A DNA stretch of 64,000 nt from Acidobacteriota bacterium (GCA_016213675.1 JACQZW010000057.1:1-64000); one strand, 5' to 3'; shown: positions 37,006-46,343, counted from the stretch's first letter. The notes: generated by a model not told the origin, from the letters alone. Numbers and translations are program-made.

Positions 37006-38532
37006 ATGACGTTGCAGTGGAAGATTCTCACGGTCCTCGCAGTCACCGTCGCGACGCTGATCGCGGGCGGCGTCGCCTGGGCCCAGGGCTTCGCCGACCT
37101 CGAGAAGAAGGTCGTCGAGAAGACGTTGTCGAACGGGCTGAAGGTGATCGTCCTGCCCCACGGCTCGGCGCCGGTGGTGTCGATGGTGACCTATGCGGAC
37201 GTCGGCGGGGTCGACGAGAACCAGAACGCCACCGGGCTCGCCCACATCTTCGAGCACATGGCGTTCAAGGGCACCACGACGATCGGGACCAGGGACTACG
37301 CGAAGGAAGCGGCCGCCCTCAAGAAGGAGGACGAGGCGTTCCTGGCCCTGCGCGCCGAGCGGCTGCGGCGGCCCACGCCCGACCCGGCCCGGCTCGCGCA
37401 GCTCGAGGAAGCGCTCAAGAAGGCCCAAGACGAGGCCCGGAAATACGTGGTCCCCAACGAGATCGGCGACATCGTCGAGCGGGCCGGCGGCCAGGGGCTC
37501 AACGCCGGGACGTCGTTCGACCAGACCGTCTACATGTACTCGCTGCCGTCGAACAAGCTCGAGCTGTGGGCCACCCTCGAGGCCGACCGCTTCACCAACC
37601 CGGTCCTCCGCGAGTTCTACAAGGAGAAGGACGTGATCATGGAGGAGAAGCGGATGGGCGAGAGTCAGCCCACCGGCCGCCTGATCAACGACTTCATGCC
37701 GGTCGCCTTCCAGGCCCACATGTACCGTTCGTTCATCATCGGGCACATGAGCGACCTCCAGGGGATCACCAAGGCCCAGGCCGAGGCGTGGTTCGCCAAG
37801 TACTACGGCGCCAGGAACCTTACCGCCGTGGTCGTGGGCGACGTCGACCCGGCCCAGGTGGTCCCGATGCTCGAGCGCACCCTCGGCACCATCCCGGCGG
37901 GCGAGAAGCCCGGCCCGGTGGTCACCGTCGAGCCGCCGCAGCGCGCCGAGAAGCGCATCGTGATGGAAGACCCCTCGCAGCCGATCCTGCTGATCGGTTA
38001 CCACAAGGGCGACATCAACGACCCGGACAACGCGGTCCACGAGGCGATCTCCGACATCCTCGGCGGCGGCCGCTCGTCGCGGCTCTACACGGCGCTGGTC
38101 AAGGAGAAGAAGCTCGCCCTCGCGGTCGGCGCGATCACCGAGCTCGGCCAGAAGTACCCGGGCCTGTTCCTCTTCTACGCCGTGCCCAACAAGGGCAAGA
38201 CCAACGCCGAGTGCGAGGCGGCGATCTACGAGGAGCTCGAGCGGCTGAAGAAGGAGCCGGTCACCCCGGTCGAGCTCGAGGGCGTCAAGGCCCGCGCCAA
38301 GGCCTCCTTCCTCGACCAGATCGACTCCAACATGGGCCTCGCGATGGCGCTGGCCCAGTCCGAGAACCTCGAGGGGTCGTGGCGCGGACTGTTCGGCTCG
38401 CTGGCCAAGATCGACAAGGTCACCGCGGCCGACGTCCAACGGGTCGCGACCACGACGTTCGTCAGGTCGAACCGGACCGTCGGCATGATCGAGACGGTCG
38501 CCGAGGCGCCGGCCCCGCCGGCGGCGAAGTGA
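37006..38532 (+). CDS. M16 family zinc metalloprotease (active subunit)
   Basis: 508 residues with a signal peptide ending GVAWAQ (about residue 27). The inverted zinc motif is HIFEH, His80-x-x-Glu83-His84, with a downstream Glu in the helix around VERAGGQGLNAGTSFDQT. The second half carries the inactive M16 domain. Such proteases degrade peptides in the periplasm, often as a pair with a motif-less partner, which is exactly the next gene. GGGAGG precedes the ATG. Confidence 0.92.
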   Translation: MTLQWKILTVLAVTVATLIAGGVAWAQGFADLEKKVVEKTLSNGLKVIVLPHGSAPVVSMVTYADVGGVDENQNATGLAHIFEHMAFKGTTTIGTRDYAKEAAALKKEDEAFLALRAERLRRPTPDPARLAQLEEALKKAQDEARKYVVPNEIGDIVERAGGQGLNAGTSFDQTVYMYSLPSNKLELWATLEADRFTNPVLREFYKEKDVIMEEKRMGESQPTGRLINDFMPVAFQAHMYRSFIIGHMSDLQGITKAQAEAWFAKYYGARNLTAVVVGDVDPAQVVPMLERTLGTIPAGEKPGPVVTVEPPQRAEKRIVMEDPSQPILLIGYHKGDINDPDNAVHEAISDILGGGRSSRLYTALVKEKKLALAVGAITELGQKYPGLFLFYAVPNKGKTNAECEAAIYEELERLKKEPVTPVELEGVKARAKASFLDQIDSNMGLAMALAQSENLEGSWRGLFGSLAKIDKVTAADVQRVATTTFVRSNRTVGMIETVAEAPAPPAAK

Positions 38533-38545
38533 GCGGGAGGTTGCC

Positions 38546-40720
38546 ATGAAGACATCGAGATTCGCGCTGCCGGCGGCGGCCGCCCTGGCCCTCGCCCTGT
38601 TGGCCCCCGCCGCCCACGCCCAGGCGCCCGCCGCGGCTGACGCGACGCGTCCGCCGCGGCCGGTCGACGCCCTGAAGTTCCCGAAGCTCCGCGACGTCAA
38701 GGCGCCGCAGGTGGTCCGCGAGCGCCTGGCCAACGGGATGAAGCTCCTCCTCGTCGAGGACCACGACCTGCCCCGCGTGTCGTTCCGGGCCGTGGTCCGC
38801 GGCGGCACGATCGCCGAGCCGGCCGGCAAGGCCGGACTCGCCGAGCTATTCGGCGAGGTGCACCGGACCGGCGGCGCCGGCGCCATGACCGGCGACCAGA
38901 TGGACGAGTTCCTCGAGCGCCTCGGGGGCTCGGTCGAGACCGGTGTCGGTGACGCCTACGGCGTCGTCTCCGGCTCGACGCTGGTCGAGCACCTCGACAA
39001 GGTCCTGCCGGTGTTCGCCGACGTCGTGATGAAGCCGACGTTCGCCGAGGACAAGGTCGACCTGGGCAAGACCCACCTGCGCGGCGCCATCGCCCGCCGC
39101 AACGACGAGGTCATGGGGATCGCGCAGCGCGAGCTGCTGAAGCTGGTCTACGGCGCCGACTCGCCGTACGCCCGCCAGTTCGAGTACGCGGACCTCGACC
39201 GCCTCAGCCGCGAGGACCTCGTCGGCTTCCACAAGGCGCACTACCGCCCCGACACCTCGATCCTCGCGGTGTGGGGCGACTTCAAGGTCGCCGACATGAA
39301 GGCCAGGCTCGAGAAGGCGTTCGGCGGCTGGACGGCCACCGGCATGGCGCCGGCCATCGCCCGGCCGAAGGTGACGGCTCCCCCGCCGTCGGTCAACTAC
39401 ATCGAGAAGAAGGACGTCGAGCAGACATTCATCATGGCCGGCCAGCTCGGCATGCGACTCGACGACCCCGACTACCCGGCCGTCAACCTGATGTCCGACA
39501 TCCTCGGCGGCGGCTTCGCCTCGCGGATCTTCGTCAAGGTGCGCACCGAGAAGGGGCTCGCCTACACCGCGGGCGGCTGGGCGGTCCCCGCCTACGACCA
39601 TCCCGGTGCGTTCTTCTTCTTCACCTCGACCAAGCCCGCCTCGACCGTCGAGGCGCTCACCACCGTCCTCGACGAGATCGCGAAGATCCGCGCGGCCGAG
39701 GTGACCGACGACGAGCTCTCGCGGGTCAAGGACGCCTACCTCAACTCCTACGCGTTCGAGTTCGACTCCACCGCCAAGGTGGTCAACCGCCTGCAACTCT
39801 ATGAGTTCTACGGTTACCCGGCCGACTTCAACCTGAAGCTGCGGGCGGCGATCGAGAAGGTCACCAAGGCGGACGTCCTGCGCGTCGCCCAGACCCATCT
39901 CGACCCGGCCAAGCTCACCATTCTCGCCGTCGGCCGCCAGGACCAGTTCGACAAGCCGCTCGACACCGTCGGCAAGGTCCACGTCATCGACATCACCATC
40001 CCCGAGCCTGTCGCCGCGGAGAAGTTGGCCGACGTCACGCCCGAGGCGGTGACGAAGGGCAAGGCGCTGCTCCTGAAGGCCGCCCAGACGATGGGCGAGC
40101 CGGCGCTCAAGGGCCTCGTGGACGTCACCTCCGAAGGCACCTCGGCGATCGAGTCGCCGATGGGACCGATGGACCTCAAGGTGAAGACCACGTTCGTCCT
40201 CCCCGACCGCATGGTCAACGAGATCTCGACGCCGATGGGGGCGATGGTGCAGGTCCTCGACGGCGACGCCGGGTGGATCAAGATGGGGCCGCAGAGCCAG
40301 GCGCTGCCCGACTCGGCGCTCGGCGAGATGAAGCGCGGCCTGTACACCGAGCTCGGTTGCGCCCGCCTGCTCAAGGAGGCGCTCGCCGGCACGCTGCACG
40401 CCTTCCTGCTCGGCTCCGCCGATCTCGACGGCACCAAGGTCGACGACGTCGTCGTCGCCCTCGGCGACTCCTCGGTGCACCTCTACTTCGCGCCGGCGAG
40501 CGGCGAGCTGCTCGGCGTCAAGCGGACCACCCAGACAGAGCAGGGGCCGGCCGACGCGGTCGAGACGTTCGCCGCCTGGCAGACGGTGTCCGGCCTGCGC
40601 GTGCCCTTCGAGAGCGTCCAGAAGGTCGGCGGCGAGGTCAAGGCGTCCTCGAAGCTGACCTCCGTCAAGGTCAACGCCGGTTTCGCCGAGGAGCTGTTCA
40701 AGAAGCCGGAGCCGAAGTAA
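38546..40720 (+). CDS. M16-like protein lacking the zinc motif, with C-terminal lipoprotein-sorting-like domain
   Basis: 724 residues. Signal peptide, then two M16 domains; where the partner has HIFEH this one reads ELFGE, so no zinc can be bound. The later R-Y region (GFASRIFVKVRTEKGLAYTAG) that helps bind substrate is kept. From about residue 520 there is an extra domain (IESPMGPMDLKVKTTFVLPD) resembling the LolA-like fold of outer-membrane lipoprotein-sorting proteins. It follows the active subunit by 13 bases and probably forms a heterodimer with it. Confidence 0.88.
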   Translation: MKTSRFALPAAAALALALLAPAAHAQAPAAADATRPPRPVDALKFPKLRDVKAPQVVRERLANGMKLLLVEDHDLPRVSFRAVVRGGTIAEPAGKAGLAELFGEVHRTGGAGAMTGDQMDEFLERLGGSVETGVGDAYGVVSGSTLVEHLDKVLPVFADVVMKPTFAEDKVDLGKTHLRGAIARRNDEVMGIAQRELLKLVYGADSPYARQFEYADLDRLSREDLVGFHKAHYRPDTSILAVWGDFKVADMKARLEKAFGGWTATGMAPAIARPKVTAPPPSVNYIEKKDVEQTFIMAGQLGMRLDDPDYPAVNLMSDILGGGFASRIFVKVRTEKGLAYTAGGWAVPAYDHPGAFFFFTSTKPASTVEALTTVLDEIAKIRAAEVTDDELSRVKDAYLNSYAFEFDSTAKVVNRLQLYEFYGYPADFNLKLRAAIEKVTKADVLRVAQTHLDPAKLTILAVGRQDQFDKPLDTVGKVHVIDITIPEPVAAEKLADVTPEAVTKGKALLLKAAQTMGEPALKGLVDVTSEGTSAIESPMGPMDLKVKTTFVLPDRMVNEISTPMGAMVQVLDGDAGWIKMGPQSQALPDSALGEMKRGLYTELGCARLLKEALAGTLHAFLLGSADLDGTKVDDVVVALGDSSVHLYFAPASGELLGVKRTTQTEQGPADAVETFAAWQTVSGLRVPFESVQKVGGEVKASSKLTSVKVNAGFAEELFKKPEPK

Positions 40721-40760
40721 CCCACCGCAGCGCAACCCGGGGCCTCGTCGGTCCCGGTCG

Positions 40761-40794
40761 GAGGGGAGCCGCACCTCGGCTCCCCTCTCGTTTT
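40761..40794 (+). terminator. Rho-independent terminator after the M16 pair
   Basis: GAGGGGAGCCG (40761-40771) and CGGCTCCCCTC (40777-40787) form a perfect stem with loop CACCT, followed by TCGTTTT. Confidence 0.85.
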
Positions 40795-40889
40795 CCGCCG
40801 TGCCGGAGTTACCACCGTCGCAGTTTGCCGGCGGCACCGGCCAGCGTAGGATGCGCGGAGTCGTCCGTCCGCCGTCCCGGAGGTGCCCG

Positions 40890-41189
40890 ATGGGCCGTCG
40901 CCACGCCGCCGTCCTCACGTCCACCGTGCTCGCCGTCGCCATCCTCGCCTGCGGAGGTGCCGCGAAGGCGCCCGCGCCCCGGCCCGCGCCGGCGCCGGCG
41001 GCTCCGGCCGCTCCAGCCGCGCCGAAAACGTCGAAGCCTCCGGCGGACCACGTGAAGGACCGCAAGGGAGCGATGCACAAGAAGGGCTCGAGCAAGGCCG
41101 TCGCCAACTGCGGCGAGTGCCACGGCGCCGACCTGCGCGGCGCCAAGGCGCCGTCGTGCTATGCCTGCCACGACAAGGAGTGGGACTAG
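40890..41189 (+). CDS. Di-heme c-type cytochrome lipoprotein
   Basis: 99 residues. Signal peptide with lipobox ILAC (Cys at about residue 21), an Ala/Pro-rich linker, then two heme-binding CxxCH motifs, CGECH and CYACH, in the last 30 residues. Probably a small outer- or inner-membrane-tethered electron carrier. GGAGGTG lies before the ATG. The spacing of two hemes with a third His upstream recalls class III/multiheme fragments. No partner oxidoreductase is adjacent. Confidence 0.85.
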   Translation: MGRRHAAVLTSTVLAVAILACGGAAKAPAPRPAPAPAAPAAPAAPKTSKPPADHVKDRKGAMHKKGSSKAVANCGECHGADLRGAKAPSCYACHDKEWD

Positions 41190-41195
41190 CCCGGA

Positions 41196-42329
41196 CTAGG
41201 GGATGACGCGGGCGTCGCGCGCGGCCTGCGCCGCGACGCGGCGCAGCTCGGCATCCCTCCGTTCGAGCGAGGCGAGGCGGGCAAACTGGGCGCGGGCCCG
41301 GTCGAGGTTGTGGCCGTCGCGGTGGACCGAGAAGTAGGCGTCGCCGTCGAGGTGGTCGGTGAGGAAGCGAATGCCGGTCTCGTAGGTGATCACCCGCCCG
41401 GCCGCCGCCAGGTGCTCGACCTCGGGGGGCGAGAGCTCCTCGCCGATGCCGGCGACGAAGCCCCGCACGAGCGCCTCGAACAGCGCCGGGTCGACCTCCT
41501 GGCGGGCCGGGTCGGGGTCGTCCTCGCGGCCGCTCGAGGCCCCGGTCCGCACCATGTCGCCGAAGTCGGCGAGGACGAGCCCCGGCATCACCGTGTCGAG
41601 GTCGAGCACCGCGAGGGCGGCGCCGCTGGCGTCGTCGAGGAGCACGTTGTCGAGCTTGGTGTCGTTGTGGGTGACGCGCTCCCGGACCAGGCCCGCCTCG
41701 CGCAGGGCGGGCAGGACCGACGCGAGGCCGTCGCGGGCGAGGGCGAGGTCGATCTCCGGCCGGCAGCCGGCGGCCCGGCCCGCGGCGTCGCGGGCGACCG
41801 CCTCGCGGAGCGCGGCGACGCGACGGCGGGTGTCGTGGAAGCCCGGGATCGTCTCGACGAGCGGCGGGCCGTCGTAGTCGCCGAGCAGGCGGAGGAACTC
41901 CCCAAACGCGGCGGCGGCGCGCCCCGCCTCGGCGGGCCCGCCCGCCCCGGTGCACGGGTGCGCTTCACCGATGAACCGCGTGGCCCGCCACACCTCGCCG
42001 CCGGCGTCGCGCGCGAACCCGGCGCCGGCCGCCGTGCGCACGAGCGTCAGGACCCGGCGGGCCCGGTCGGCGGAGTCGAGGTCGGCTAGCTTGCGGTGGA
42101 GGTGGTCGAGCACCCGCTCGACGTTCGCCATGACCGCCACGGGGTCGGGGAACACCCACCGGTTGAGTCGCTGGAGGACGAGCCGGCCGGACGCGCCGGT
42201 TCCCGCCAGCTCGACGAGGAAGGTGTCGTTGATGTGCCCGCGACCGAGGCGGCTCGCCGCCGCGATCGAGGCGCCGGGGGCGAAGGCCGCGACGACGGCC
42301 GGCAGCGCGCGCTCCGCCCGGGCCTCCAC
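41196..42329 (-). CDS. Phosphotransferase, NahK-like sugar 1-kinase (APH family)
   Basis: 377 residues of the aminoglycoside-phosphotransferase fold. The catalytic loop THNDTKLDNVLLDD and metal motif VLDLDTVMPGLVLADFGD, together with the N-terminal LGRGHINDTF, match N-acetylhexosamine 1-kinases (NahK) rather than drug-modifying enzymes. NahK makes GlcNAc-1-P or GalNAc-1-P. The adjacent nucleotidyltransferase, one base away, would activate that product to a nucleotide sugar. Exact sugar unproven. GTG start. Confidence 0.82.
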   Translation of the reverse strand: MEARAERALPAVVAAFAPGASIAAASRLGRGHINDTFLVELAGTGASGRLVLQRLNRWVFPDPVAVMANVERVLDHLHRKLADLDSADRARRVLTLVRTAAGAGFARDAGGEVWRATRFIGEAHPCTGAGGPAEAGRAAAAFGEFLRLLGDYDGPPLVETIPGFHDTRRRVAALREAVARDAAGRAAGCRPEIDLALARDGLASVLPALREAGLVRERVTHNDTKLDNVLLDDASGAALAVLDLDTVMPGLVLADFGDMVRTGASSGREDDPDPARQEVDPALFEALVRGFVAGIGEELSPPEVEHLAAAGRVITYETGIRFLTDHLDGDAYFSVHRDGHNLDRARAQFARLASLERRDAELRRVAAQAARDARVIP

Positions 42330-42330
42330 G

Positions 42331-43215
42331 TCACGCCCACAGGCGGGCCGGGTAGACGCCCGCCGCCACCAGCGCCGCGATCCGCGCCGTGGCCTCGTCG
42401 AGGTCGCGCGGGTGGGTGAGACCGAACCAGGTCTCGCCGGCCGCCAGCGCCCGCACGCTGGCGCGGCCGGCCCGGCGCGCGGCGTCGACCTCGGTGGGGA
42501 GCTGGTACTCGGCGGCTCCGTCGCCGCCGCGCTCCGCCAGGAACCGCCGGAAGCCCTCGCCGAGCACGGTGAAGACGTCGGGGCGGAAGGCCCACAGGTT
42601 CATCGACACCCGCTCGTCCCCGGAGAGCGTCCCGCCCGCGTGCGCGACCACCCCGTCCCGGGCGGCCAGGCCGACGACCTCGCGCACCCCGAGCAGCGTG
42701 CCGTCCCCGTCCACCTCGCACACCCCGCGCGACACCTCGCCGTGCGGCGACAGCGTCGCGGCGAGCGGCCAGGTCGCGAGCGCCCACCCCTGGCGCGCCT
42801 CGCGGAGGAAGCGGACGACCGCCGCGAGCGCCGCCGCGCCGTAGAAGTCGTCGCCGTTGGCGAGGATGAAGGGGCCGCCGACCGCGTCGCGCGCCGCCAG
42901 GACCGCGTGGCCGGTCCCCCACGGCTTGGCCCGCGACGCCGGCGCCGGCACACCGGTGGGGAGGTCGTCGAGCGACTGGACGGCGTAGGCGATCTCGACC
43001 CGCCCGGCCAGGCGCGCGCCGATCGAGGCGCGAAACGCCTCGATCGCCTCCCGGCGCACGACCAGCACGACCCGCTCGACCCCGAGGCGGAGCGCGTCGT
43101 GGACGGTGTACTCGAGCAGGGTCTCGCCGGCCCGACCGACCGGGGTGAGCTGCTTCGGCCCGCCGAAGCGCGACCCCGCCCCGGCCGCCATCACGACCAG
43201 TGTCACCGGCTCCAT
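42331..43215 (-). CDS. Sugar-1-phosphate nucleotidyltransferase
   Basis: 294 residues with the N-terminal signature MAAGAGSRFGGPKQLTPVG (nucleotide-binding Gly-rich loop and Lys), ANGDDFYG as the metal-binding Asp region, and VSMNLWAFRPDVF. It transfers NMP to a sugar-1-phosphate. Paired with the NahK-like kinase it would form a two-step salvage route from a free amino sugar to a UDP/NDP-sugar; this pairing is known from other bacteria, the substrate here is inferred. Confidence 0.85.
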   Translation of the reverse strand: MEPVTLVVMAAGAGSRFGGPKQLTPVGRAGETLLEYTVHDALRLGVERVVLVVRREAIEAFRASIGARLAGRVEIAYAVQSLDDLPTGVPAPASRAKPWGTGHAVLAARDAVGGPFILANGDDFYGAAALAAVVRFLREARQGWALATWPLAATLSPHGEVSRGVCEVDGDGTLLGVREVVGLAARDGVVAHAGGTLSGDERVSMNLWAFRPDVFTVLGEGFRRFLAERGGDGAAEYQLPTEVDAARRAGRASVRALAAGETWFGLTHPRDLDEATARIAALVAAGVYPARLWA

Positions 43216-43301
43216 GTCCGCGATCTCCGCATGCGCTGATGAGAGCACGCGCCCTCGTCGCGGGCAAGCGCTGCGGGGTGCCCCGCGGTAGACTCGGGAC
43301 A

Positions 43302-43397
43302 GTGTCCGACGTGCTCCGCTGCGGCATCGCGTCACTCCAACCCCTGGTCCGTCCCGCGCCCGAGCCGGCCCCGCGTGGGTCCGGGCGGTGGCCATGA
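43302..43397 (+). other. Possible 31-codon leader ORF ahead of the APC carrier
   Basis: GTG at 43302 lies seven bases after TAGACT (43289-43294) and the frame ends in TGA at 43395-43397, overlapping the carrier ATG (ATGA). It could couple translation or be chance in GC-rich DNA; the product (rich in Pro/Arg) is not recognised. Confidence 0.25.
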
Positions 43398-44773
43398 CCG
43401 ACCGGCAGTCCGGCGACTCTCCACGGCTCGTCCGCGGGCTGGGGGCGTGGGACGGCGCTTTGCTCACCATCGGCGCCACCGTCGGCACCGGCATCTTCAT
43501 CACCACCGGCGACATCGCCCGCGTGCTGCCGCACGGCGGCCTGATCCTGCTGGTCTGGCTCGCCGGCGGCCTGCTCACGCTCGCCGGCGCGCTGACCTAC
43601 GCGGAGCTCGGCGTGCTCTTCCCGCGCGCCGGGGGGATCTACCACTTCCTCAAGGAGGCGTACGGGCCGCTCCCCGGCTTCCTCTACGGCTGGGCGTGCT
43701 TCCTCGTCATTATGTCCGGCGGGATCGCCGCCATCGCGGTCGGCTTCGGCGAGTACCTCGGCGCGTTCCTGCCGTTCTTCTCGACGCAGCACGTCCTCCT
43801 CGCCGTGCCGCTCGGCGGTTGGACGTGGACGCTGTCCGGCGGCCAGGTCGCGGCCGCGGCGGCCATCGTCGTCCTCACCGCGGTCAACGTGGTCGGACTC
43901 AGGGAGGGCGCGGGGACGCAGAACCTCCTCACCGTCCTCAAGGTCGCCGCGATCGCCGGCTTCGTCGCGTTCGGGCTGCTCGTCGACGGCCAGGCGAGCC
44001 CGGAGCTGCTCGCGCCGGTCCCGGCGGCCGGTCTCGTCACCGCCTTCGGGGTCGGGATGATCGCCGCCCTGTGGACGTTCGACGGCTGGTACGGCCTCAC
44101 CCTGTCGGCCGGCGAGGTGCACCGGCCAGAGCGCAACCTCCCCCTCGGCCTGATCGCCGGGACCGGGGCGGTGCTGGTCATGTACGCCCTGCTCAACCTG
44201 GTCTACCTGCGCGCCATGCCGGTCGCCGCCATGGCCGGCACGCCGCGCATCGGCGAGAGTGCGGCCGCTGCGTTGTTCGGCCCGACGGGGGCACGGCTGG
44301 TCACACTGGCGGTGCTGGTCTCGACGCTCGGCTGCCTCGCCTCGACGATCCTCTACGCCGCCCGGATTTACCTGCCGATGGCCCAGGACGGCGTGTTCTT
44401 CCCCTCCCTCGCCAAAGTCCACCCGCGGTTCCGCACTCCCGCCCGCTGTCTCGTCGCCCAGGGGGGGTGGGCCGTCGCCCTCACCGTGACCGGCACCTAC
44501 AGCCAGCTCTACACCTACGCGATTTTCGCCGCCACGCTGTTCCACGTCGCGACCGGGGCGGCGGTCTTCGTCCTTCGCCGGACCAGGCCCGGGCTGCCGC
44601 GCCCGTACCGGGTGTGGGGCTACCCGGTCGTCCCGGCGCTCTTCCTCCTGGCCTGCGCGCTGCTCGTCGCCAACACCCTGGCCGAGCGGCCGGCCGAGGC
44701 GCTCGCCGGTCTCGGCCTCGTCGCCCTCGGCCTGCCGGCGTACGCGGCCTGGCGCCGCCGGTCGCGCCGTTGA
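43394..44773 (+). CDS. APC-family amino acid/amine permease
   Basis: 459 residues and twelve predicted helices. The first helix has the substrate-binding IGATVGTGIFITTGDIARVL (G-x-G-I-F), followed by LTYAELGVLFPRAGGIYHFL, both hallmarks of APC/LAT-type carriers. GTG at 43388 is an alternative start. It lies directly upstream of the corrinoid methyl-transfer genes, so it may import an amine, betaine or amino acid used there; this is inference. Confidence 0.88.
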   Translation: MTDRQSGDSPRLVRGLGAWDGALLTIGATVGTGIFITTGDIARVLPHGGLILLVWLAGGLLTLAGALTYAELGVLFPRAGGIYHFLKEAYGPLPGFLYGWACFLVIMSGGIAAIAVGFGEYLGAFLPFFSTQHVLLAVPLGGWTWTLSGGQVAAAAAIVVLTAVNVVGLREGAGTQNLLTVLKVAAIAGFVAFGLLVDGQASPELLAPVPAAGLVTAFGVGMIAALWTFDGWYGLTLSAGEVHRPERNLPLGLIAGTGAVLVMYALLNLVYLRAMPVAAMAGTPRIGESAAAALFGPTGARLVTLAVLVSTLGCLASTILYAARIYLPMAQDGVFFPSLAKVHPRFRTPARCLVAQGGWAVALTVTGTYSQLYTYAIFAATLFHVATGAAVFVLRRTRPGLPRPYRVWGYPVVPALFLLACALLVANTLAERPAEALAGLGLVALGLPAYAAWRRRSRR

Positions 44774-44799
44774 ATCGGCCGGTGCTCGACGCGTAAGAT
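44770..44799 (+). promoter_or_regulatory. Promoter of the corrinoid methyl-transfer genes
   Basis: TTGAAT (44770-44775), 18-bp spacer, TAAGAT (44794-44799), overlapping the carrier stop codon. The predicted start of transcription lies only a few bases before the ATG at 44810. Confidence 0.45.
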
Positions 44800-44809
44800 C
44801 GTGAGCACC

Positions 44810-45466
44810 ATGACCGAGCGACAGGAGCTGTTCGCGGCACTGAGCCGGGCCGTGCTCGACGGCGACGACGCGGCCGCGCCCCGGCTGGCCGCGCAGGCGC
44901 TCGACGGGGGCGTCTCGGCGCTCGACGCGGTCGAGAAGGCGCTGGTGCCGGCGATCCGCGAGGCCGGCCGGCTGTTCGAGGAGGGCGAGTACTTCCTCCC
45001 CGAGCTCGTCACCGCGGCGCAGGCGATGAAGGCCGCGATGGCGGTGCTCCAGCAGGCGCTCGGCGCCGAGGCCGCCGCGCTCGCCCTCGGCCGCGTGGTC
45101 ATCGGCACCGTCGAGGGCGACATCCACGACATCGGCAAGACCCTGGTCGGCACGCTGCTGTCGGCCGCCGGCTTCGCCGTCAGCGATGAGGGGGCGAGCG
45201 TCTCCGTGGCGCGCTTCGTCGCCCGCGCCCGCGAGCTCGACGCCGACCTGGTGTGCGCCTCGGCGCTCCTCACCACCACGATGCCGAAACAGCGGGAGCT
45301 GGTCGAGGCGGTGCGGGCCGCGGGGCTCAGGGCCAAGGTCATGGTCGGCGGCGCGCCGGTCTCGCCGCGCTGGGCGGCGTCGATCGGCGCCGACGGCCAC
45401 GCCGACAACGCGCTGGCCGCCGTGACCGTCGCCCGGAGCCTGGTGGGGCGGGATGCGCCCTCCTGA
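44810..45466 (+). CDS. Corrinoid (B12-binding) methyl-carrier protein
   Basis: 218 residues: an N-terminal helical cap (about residues 1-85) and a cobalamin-binding Rossmann domain. The cobalt-ligating motif D-x-H-x-x-G is DIHDIG at 104-109 (His106), with the supporting SALLTTTMP and VMVGGAP loops. Size and layout match the MtmC/MtbC/MttC and MetH corrinoid modules. It should shuttle a methyl group between the MttB-like enzyme and the homocysteine methyltransferase. A GTG at 44801 is an alternative start. Confidence 0.92.
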   Translation: MTERQELFAALSRAVLDGDDAAAPRLAAQALDGGVSALDAVEKALVPAIREAGRLFEEGEYFLPELVTAAQAMKAAMAVLQQALGAEAAALALGRVVIGTVEGDIHDIGKTLVGTLLSAAGFAVSDEGASVSVARFVARARELDADLVCASALLTTTMPKQRELVEAVRAAGLRAKVMVGGAPVSPRWAASIGADGHADNALAAVTVARSLVGRDAPS

Positions 45467-46343
45467 GCTGCGCGCGCTCCTCGACCGACGGGTCGTCCTC
45501 CTCGACGGCGGCATGGGGAGCATGCTGATCGCCGCGGGCCTCGAGGCGGGTCGGGCGCCGGAGTGGTGGAACCTCGAGCATCCCGGTCGGATCGAGGCGG
45601 TCCATCGCGCCTACGTCGAGGCGGGCAGCGACGTGGTCCACACCAACACGTTCGGCGGCTCGCCGCTGCGCCTCGCCGCCGGCGGCCTCGCCGGGCGCTG
45701 CCGCGAGGTCGCCGCCCGGGCCGTCGAGGTCGCCCGTGCGGGGTGCGCCGGCCACGCCCTCGTCGCCGGCGACATCGGGCCGAGCGGGCACCTGCTGCCA
45801 CCGGTCGGCACGGCCACCCTCGACGAGCTGGCCGACGGGTTCGCCGAGCAGGCCGGGGCGCTCGCCGAGGCCGGCGTCGACCTCATCTCGATCGAGACGA
45901 TGAGCGACCTCCGCGAGGCGCTCGCCGCCCTCGCCGCCGCGCGGGCGACGGGCCTGGCGGTCATCGCGATGATGACGTTCGAGCGGCGGCGGCGCGGCAC
46001 CTTCACGGTCATGGGCGACCCGCTCGTCCCGTCGCTCGCCGCCCTCGCCGGGGCCGGGGCGGACGCCGTCGGCTGCAACTGCTCGGTCGCCGCCGACGAC
46101 ATGCTCGCGATGGTGGAGGAGGCGGCCGCCGCGAGCACCGTGCCGCTGGCCGCGCAGCCCAACGCGGGCTCGCCGCGGCTGACCGCCGGCGGCGTGGCCT
46201 ACGATGCCGATCCGGCCGCGTTCGCCCGCGCCCTCGTCGCCATGGCCGCGGCCGGCGCGCGGCTCGTCGGCGGGTGCTGCGGCACCACGCCCGACTTCAT
46301 CCGGGCGGCGCGGACCGCCCTCGACGCGGGGGTGCCGCGGTGA
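45453..46343 (+). CDS. Homocysteine S-methyltransferase-family protein (MetH N-terminal-like)
   Basis: 296 residues forming one zinc-dependent Hcy barrel. Start LLDGGMGSMLIAAGLEAG; zinc ligands Cys210 in VGCNCS and Cys275-Cys276 in VGGCCGT; HTNTFGGSP as in MetH. There is no folate-binding domain fused or adjacent. It overlaps the corrinoid gene by 14 bases, so the two subunits are likely made together. Predicted to move the methyl group from the corrinoid protein to homocysteine, making methionine; another thiol acceptor is possible. Confidence 0.88.
   Translation: MRPPELRALLDRRVVLLDGGMGSMLIAAGLEAGRAPEWWNLEHPGRIEAVHRAYVEAGSDVVHTNTFGGSPLRLAAGGLAGRCREVAARAVEVARAGCAGHALVAGDIGPSGHLLPPVGTATLDELADGFAEQAGALAEAGVDLISIETMSDLREALAALAAARATGLAVIAMMTFERRRRGTFTVMGDPLVPSLAALAGAGADAVGCNCSVAADDMLAMVEEAAAASTVPLAAQPNAGSPRLTAGGVAYDADPAAFARALVAMAAAGARLVGGCCGTTPDFIRAARTALDAGVPR

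Noticed and set aside
42086..45523. 1145-codon open frame on the minus strand
   Set aside because: Crosses four well-supported genes on both strands and has low-complexity Arg/Glu/Ala composition.
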